Origin: Rhododendron vialii
Taxonomy: Eukaryota > Streptophyta > Magnoliopsida > Ericales > Ericaceae
Direction of reading: 5' to 3'
DNA length: 64,000 nt
Assembly (NCBI RefSeq): GCF_030253575.1
Contig: NC_080563.1
Coordinates: forward strand, 29,923,001-29,987,000
The first letter of the stretch is position 1, and each line of letters starts with the position of its first letter. The translations under genes and the position numbers were made by a program. This document shows, piece by piece, positions 58,986 to 64,000 of this stretch. The notes beneath the pieces are model-generated. The model did not search any database, had not been told where the DNA came from, and was given only the letters and a program-made list of their open reading frames with translations.

Positions 58986-59700
58986 ACAAAATTTGATTCA
59001 AATGATCTTAATATTTACCACCCAAAAACAAAAAATTAAATAATAAACATAAAAAAAATATCAATTTCATTTGAAGAAGAGGTCGATAAAACAAACAGAT
59101 TAATGGATTTGATTATTAATCAAATTCATCGTATTATTTCTGTTAGGATTTCATTGCTTCTCTATGCAACACAAAGAGACCCAAATGATAAAAGGTGAAA
59201 CCAAGCGGCAGCATCAGACAAAGAAAGAGACAAGTTCTCGCATGATGTTGAGGGGAACTGAAAATGCTAAGGCCACTGACGGTCAGAGCACTGACCGGGA
59301 ACCTACGGGCACGTGGGGCTCACTTCGGGTCTCACATAGATTATCTGAAATCTAAATGAAAAAAATGAAAGATTGGATCGAATATCTACACATATCGGAT
59401 TGAGCTAATTTTTCACGAGACCCACTCAATTTTTTTGTAAAATTATTGGACAACTTAGATCATTCGCGCGGGATCCGGAGTAGGCCCCACATGCTTGTCG
59501 GTTCTCAATTGGTGCTGGTCGGTCGGTGGCCGTAGCAGCGTTGGAACTGAATATTGTCTATGGTTTGTCAGTGAAGCCGATACAAAATCCGGGACTAGAA
59601 GGGAGAGGAGAGCTAAAGAGGTTTTTTTTTTTGAAAAAATACTTTCAATTTTCCTCCCATCATGCGAGGAATGTTGATAAACTACATCATCCAACTAAAA
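58986..59700 (+). repeat. Non-coding flank of CNGC fragment, copy 1 of a repeated unit
   Basis: The 3' continuation of the channel fragment recurs at 61928-62390 (+) and, inverted, at 62400-63262. Shared landmarks are GATAAACACAAT, TTAATCAAATTCA, GTGAAACCAAGC and GTCAGTGAAGCCGAT. Confidence 0.75.
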
Positions 59701-61927
59701 AAAAAAGAAGAAAAACCGTAAATTAGGGGAACAAATTAATTTTCTAGGGGTTTCTATTTGCAATCCACATTTTGCTTAATTGGCCCATCCGTTGTCTAGA
59801 AAATTGACAGACTATCTACATACTGTATAAAAGAAGAAAATCCCTAATGCTTTGTTTGGAACTTAGGAAAAATGAAAGAAAGGAAATGAAAAGAAAATGG
59901 AATGAAAATGAGAGAAAAATAGGAGAGAAAATTTACTACTATTCAATAAATTTTTTTTTCAAGCAAACCAAATCATTCCAATATTATATCAAATCCAGCC
60001 AAAACTTACACATTACAATAAGGGACACTGCCAATCCCAAAATACAAAACTAACAAAAGAAAAAAAAAAAAAAAAGAACTTGTTATTTTCCTCAGGCCCC
60101 ATCCATTCCCGCACAGGCTCCTCCCCACCACCATTTCCTCTCTCTCTCACCTGACTCAGTGACTCCGGACCTCCGTCGAGCGACTGTGATACTCTACAGT
60201 CTACAGTGGTAAGTCTCTCTCTCTCTCTCTCTCCCTCTCTCACATCTGTGCCTTTTATTTGATGAGATCCTTCTTGTGAATGCTTTTAGTCGAGTGCTAC
60301 TTTCTGTGATGGATTCAGTTCTTAGTGAACTTGTAGACTTGGGATATAATTTGTGACTCTGATTGTGTGTTTTGTGATTTGTGACTGAAAATTAATGGCC
60401 CAAAACTACCAGCCCAACCCGCCGACCTGATCAAAAAATCCAATGGGAAAATGACAGCCCAGGACGTGTTTTGATAATTAATACCCTCCAAAGACATGCT
60501 AAGAACAATTGTTAATGCTAAAAATGTCCTTGGCGGGTATTAATTATCAAAACATGTCCTTGGCCGTCATTTTCCCAAATCTAATTAGCATCGGTGGGAG
60601 CCCGACGAGAGTTTCAGTCGGGCTTGGGTCCGCTTGAAGTTTGACTATACTCCCACAGTACTGCGAAATATGAGAAATGCAAGAATTAAAACAGTTCCAA
60701 CTTCCAAAAGTAGTGACATCTAAGGAAGTTAGTGTTTTCCTTCTTGTGTTCGATAAGTTGGGAACAGGAACAAGTAAGCATAGGCTTAGGTCAAACTGCA
60801 CATTGCTTAATAATATCTCCTCAAAAGATTGCTAACGTTAAAAATCATAATCCTTAAAATAGTCTTGCAGCAGCCGCTGTGTCTCCAAACAAATTTCATG
60901 ATGAGATAAGTGAGAAACCAAGAAGGCTTTCAAGATGATGTTACCATTTTTCCTTTGGTTAGAGCCAGTTCCATGACTTATAGTCCCATACAATTGTTTT
61001 CCTTTTCCTATACTAGGGTACACTCAATTTATGGCATTGACCTAAGAGTGAGAGACTATCAACAATCACACGCAATAAATTTGTAACGCCACATATTTAA
61101 GTACGAGAGTTAAAATTACAGTATTTCCACTAAATGGACTGGTTTACTAGATAGATTGGACTTCCAGGATAAACCACTCAGAAATTGGCACTCTTTGGTG
61201 TACCCAAGTGATGTTCCAGAAGTAGTTAGAGAAGTCTCTCAGAGTAAGAAAACAATTGTTAATACTCCTTGACCAAGTTTGCCGAGGAAAGCACACAAGA
61301 AGGTACAAACACATAAATGCATGTACTGTCATATTCGGTTATTTTTTCTTAGTGTTCCCGAATAACCATACTAATTTTACTTAAAGCTCCTCTTGAAAGC
61401 ATTAAAGCGCATTTGGTGTCTTATTTTGTGTATATGTAGGTCGTTAGCTAGAAAAAACAAACATGAAAGGATAGGTAATGAAGAGGTTGAACAACATATT
61501 TTAATGGGAGGGTGCAAAAGAAACCCAATCATCTCCTGAGGAAAGACTGTAATATGTTGGTTTAAGAATCCTCTGATGGAAAGAAAAACTTCGAATGATA
61601 GAATGAGAGACTTTCATTGCTTTCAGGTGGGCCAATTAAATGCACTTAGAAACTTGATTTAAATGAACTAATCAAAGAGTGCTATGTTGCTCATGGATTT
61701 TGTAGATAAATATTTACTAATTCCCTATGACAAATCAAGCAGCACTTAATTGTTGTTTTTAGCTTGTGGATAGAAAAAGAGCAAAGGTGCACAAATATAG
61801 TGTAAAAAGTCAGTACCTTCAAAGAATCAAGTGAATTATGACTAGTGAATTGGTCGGATTTTAGAAAACCCAGTTTGGGTGTTTAAGTCTTCCCTTTTTC
61901 ATGCGGGAAGATTGAAGCAACAAACTG
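59701..61927. other. Intergenic region with possible 5' leader and a foldback
   Basis: 60090-60208 is GC-richer and ends CTACAGTG followed by GTAAGT and a (CT)n tract. It looks like a transcribed leader with a splice donor on +, but no downstream exon was identified. A short inverted repeat at about 60439-60576 (GGGAAAATGACAGCCCAGGA against the inverted end GTCATTTTCCC) looks like a MITE. The remainder shows nothing I can support. Confidence 0.45.
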
Positions 61928-62235
61928 CAGTTGAGGATAAACACAATCCATACCTGAAATCAAAACAAAATTTCCTTCAAATGACCTTAATATGCACCAC
62001 CAAAAAACAGAAAGCAAACAACAAAGATAAAATAATCAATTGAATATTAATCAAATTCACCATATCATTTCGGCAAGGATTTCACTGCTTCTTTGCGCAA
62101 CGCAAAGAAACCTAAATGAAGGTGAAACCAAGCAACATGAGAAAGAGGCGACTTACTGTTCAGAGGAATTGAAAATTGTCTATGGATTTGTCAGTGAAGC
62201 CGATGCATAATCAAATTACAAAAGCAAGCCGCGAC

Positions 62236-62293
<58 letters not shown>

Positions 62294-63262
62294 GGTTTTT
62301 TTTTGGAAAAATACTTCCAATGTTACTCGCATCTTCAACATGCGTGGTCATGTCGAAGAACTACATCTCAAACTAAGAAACTCACTTCTTAGAACTAAGA
62401 TCGTGCAGTTGCAGTGAGAGGATGTAGTTTTTTGACATGACCTCGCATGTCAAAGATGCGAGGAACATTGGAAGAATTTTTCCAAAAAAAATGCTCTTTA
62501 GCGCGCGTGCGCTCTCTCTGTCTCCCCTCACTCTAGTCCCAACTTTTGTAATCCGATTATGTATCGGCTTCACTGATCACTGACAAATCCATAGTCAATT
62601 TTCAGTTCCCGTCAACATCCTACGTAGGTTGTCTCTTTCTCTGTATGGTTAACCTTTTGAGCCACGTGGTTAGGTGAATGGTCAGTAGGTCAACTGGGGC
62701 GGGTCGTTACAGTTGGTATCAGAGTACAACCTTAACCTTGGTCTCAATGGTGGGGGCGACCTCTATTGTGCTGTACGGAAATAAGTGCCACACCATGGCC
62801 ACCAGGGGAAAGTTGCTTGGCCAAAGCAATGAGGATATTGCATCATAAGATGGGGAGATTGTGAGAACCCAATTTGGGAATCAAGTCCCACATCGAGAGT
62901 TGTAGAAAACATGAAATGGTTTATAAGGAACGCTCACCAGCTACTGCATAACTTTAGGTTACCCTTTTGAGTCACGTGGTTAGGCGAATGGTTAGCAGGT
63001 CAGCTAGGGCGGGTTGTTACAGTTGTTTGGTTTTACCTTTATCATTTGGGTTTCTTTGTGCTGCGCAGAGAAGCAGTGAAATCCTAGCCGAACTAATACA
63101 GTGAATTGGATTAATAATCAAGTCCATTAATATGTTTGTTTTAATGGACTCTTCTTCCAATGAAATTGATTGTTTTATTTTTGTTTTTTGGTGGTACATA
63201 TTAAGATCATTTGAAGCAAATTTTGTTTTGATTTCAAGTGTGGATTGTGTTTATCCTCAAAC
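61928..63262. repeat. Head-to-head inverted duplication of the CNGC-flanking unit
   Basis: The + copy at 61928-62390 meets a - copy (62400-62641 and 63022-63262) at an axis near 62391. Each arm carries the unit's GA/CT tract or its remnant. The left arm has a long perfect (GA)n at about 62239-62291. The right arm is interrupted by the TRIM at 62642-63021. The inverted arm continues into the channel exon at 63262 and beyond the window. Confidence 0.7.
62642..63021 (+). mobile_element. TRIM element, 5' LTR truncated
   Basis: A partial 5' LTR (about 62642-62711) ends GGGTCGTTACA and is followed by the primer-binding site TTGGTATCAGAG (62713). A short internal part follows, then purine tract AAGATGGGGAGAT and a full 162-bp 3' LTR (62860-63021), starting TGTGAGAACCC and ending GGGTTGTTACA. 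Same family as 1524-2040 and 63276-63762 (shared AACCTTTTGAGCCACGTGG segment). No target duplication, as expected for a truncated copy. Confidence 0.82.
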
Positions 63263-64000
63263 CCGAGAAGATGGGTGTAACAACCTGCGCCAGCTGACTT
63301 ACTAACCCTTAGCCTAAACCTCGTGGCTCAAAAGGTTAACCTCAGGTCATATAATAGCTAGTCGGAATCACTTATATACCATATTCACTTCCCACATCTT
63401 ACCGATGTGGGACGTAGCCAAGGTGGGCTCTCACAATGTCCCCACCTTATGATGCAACGTCCTCGTTGCATTGGCCCAGCAACCTTTTCCTAGTGGTTAT
63501 AGTGTGGCACTTAGTTTTGTACAGCACATCAATGTGTTCGTACTAGATTCTAGAGGTGGCTCCTACCATGTAGACCAGGGTTATGCTTGTGCTTTGATAC
63601 CAACTGTGATGACCCGCGTCAGCTGACCTACTAACGCTTAGCCTCATCCACGTGGCTAAAAGGTTAACCTCAGTTATAAAGTAACTAGCTGGAATCATTT
63701 ATATACCATGTTCACTTCCCACATCTTATTGACGTGGGACTTAGCCAAGGTGGGCTCTCACATTGGGGCAATGTAAGTTGTTCTGAATTGCAGTGCCATT
63801 TGAAGAAGGTAGTAGAAAGCATCAATTACTGTTCGGAATGTTGTAGCTATGATTGCCAATTTTTGGTCTATACCTAGAAGATAGAAAAACAGAGGATCCA
63901 CAAATACTGCCAAAATGCATGACGCAACAAAAAGTTGATTCCATACCCGAAGGAATTTATCTTGAGGATCAAATATCTTCTTCTCTGATACTTTAAGATC
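63262..64000 (-). pseudogene. Cyclic-nucleotide-gated channel exon (copy 3), split by a TRIM, runs off the window
   Basis: From 64000 to 63763 the minus strand is open and encodes the N-terminal cytosolic end and S1-S3 of a plant CNGC: SEKKIFDPQDKFLRVWNQLF, then VASCILAVFVDPLFFYLL, then a TFRTVIDAFYYLLQMALQFR segment and TYIAP. It is better preserved than copy 1. The exon is interrupted at the IAP|SSR position by the TRIM at 63276-63762 and resumes at 63275-63262, where the frame is lost soon after. The upstream part of the gene lies beyond 64000. Confidence 0.78.
63276..63762 (-). mobile_element. TRIM element inserted in a CNGC exon
   Basis: 487 bp, minus orientation. LTRs at 63276-63435 and 63605-63762; on minus they start TGTGAGAGCCCACC. 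A primer-binding site TTGGTATCAAAGC (minus, 63591-63603) lies beside the 5' LTR, and a purine tract GGTGGGGACAT lies beside the 3' LTR. Flanking 5-mers ATGGG (63271-63275) and TTGGG (63763-63767) match at 4 of 5 positions. Removing it joins the channel exon halves. Confidence 0.9.

Noticed and set aside
60547..61023. Minus-strand ORFs of 84 and 61 codons
   Set aside because: No recognisable domain, no splice continuity between them and no supporting neighbours.

Overview
The window is nuclear DNA of a flowering plant, most likely a eudicot. The signs are GT-AG introns, large introns, dense GA/CT and TA microsatellites, plant-specific gene families and plant transposon classes. The species cannot be named from the sequence.

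Host genes, left to right. (1) The 3' end of a dynamin-related GTPase of the plant DRP3 type (five exons, 669-5453, + strand; upstream exons lie before the window). (2) A single-exon multi-pass membrane protein (7032-7655, - strand) whose start-codon region is tandemly duplicated. (3) A two-exon gene for a 48-residue single-pass membrane protein (12468-12703, - strand), too short to stand out as an ORF. (4) A complete 14-exon ABC1/UbiB-type atypical kinase gene (32519-58295, + strand, 751 codons) spread over 25.8 kb because its introns are full of transposons. (5) Broken fragments of a cyclic-nucleotide-gated channel gene (58693-58985 on +, 63262-64000 on -), with related non-coding flanks repeated in direct and inverted orientation.

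Mobile DNA fills the rest. A 7.06-kb Mutator-like element (14198-21253) has ~300-bp terminal inverted repeats, a FAR1-type transposase pseudogene on - and an intact GRF-zinc-finger/membrane-anchor ORF on +. Two Ty1/copia elements are present: 24245-30989 (- strand, perfect 5-bp target duplication) and 36654-41963 (+ strand, inside ABC1K intron 3, LTRs identical over 123 bp yet pol broken). Four TRIM (miniature LTR) elements lie at 1524-2040, 48845-49200, 62642-63021 and 63276-63762. Two Mutator-type long-TIR elements (23395-24125, 31072-32250) share a terminus and each has a perfect 9-bp target duplication. A 2-kb hAT-like element (55293-57324) carries two further elements nested inside. There are also three Stowaway-type elements, a Tourist-type element, a LINE-like retroposon, a possible tRNA-derived SINE and several foldback structures.

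No bacterial-type operons, CRISPR arrays or rRNA genes are present, and I saw no intact tRNA gene. The most unusual structure is the two-gene, convergently arranged Mutator-like element with a GRF/TM accessory ORF and a duplicated internal right end. All intron-exon models were made by eye from splice signals and reading-frame continuity.
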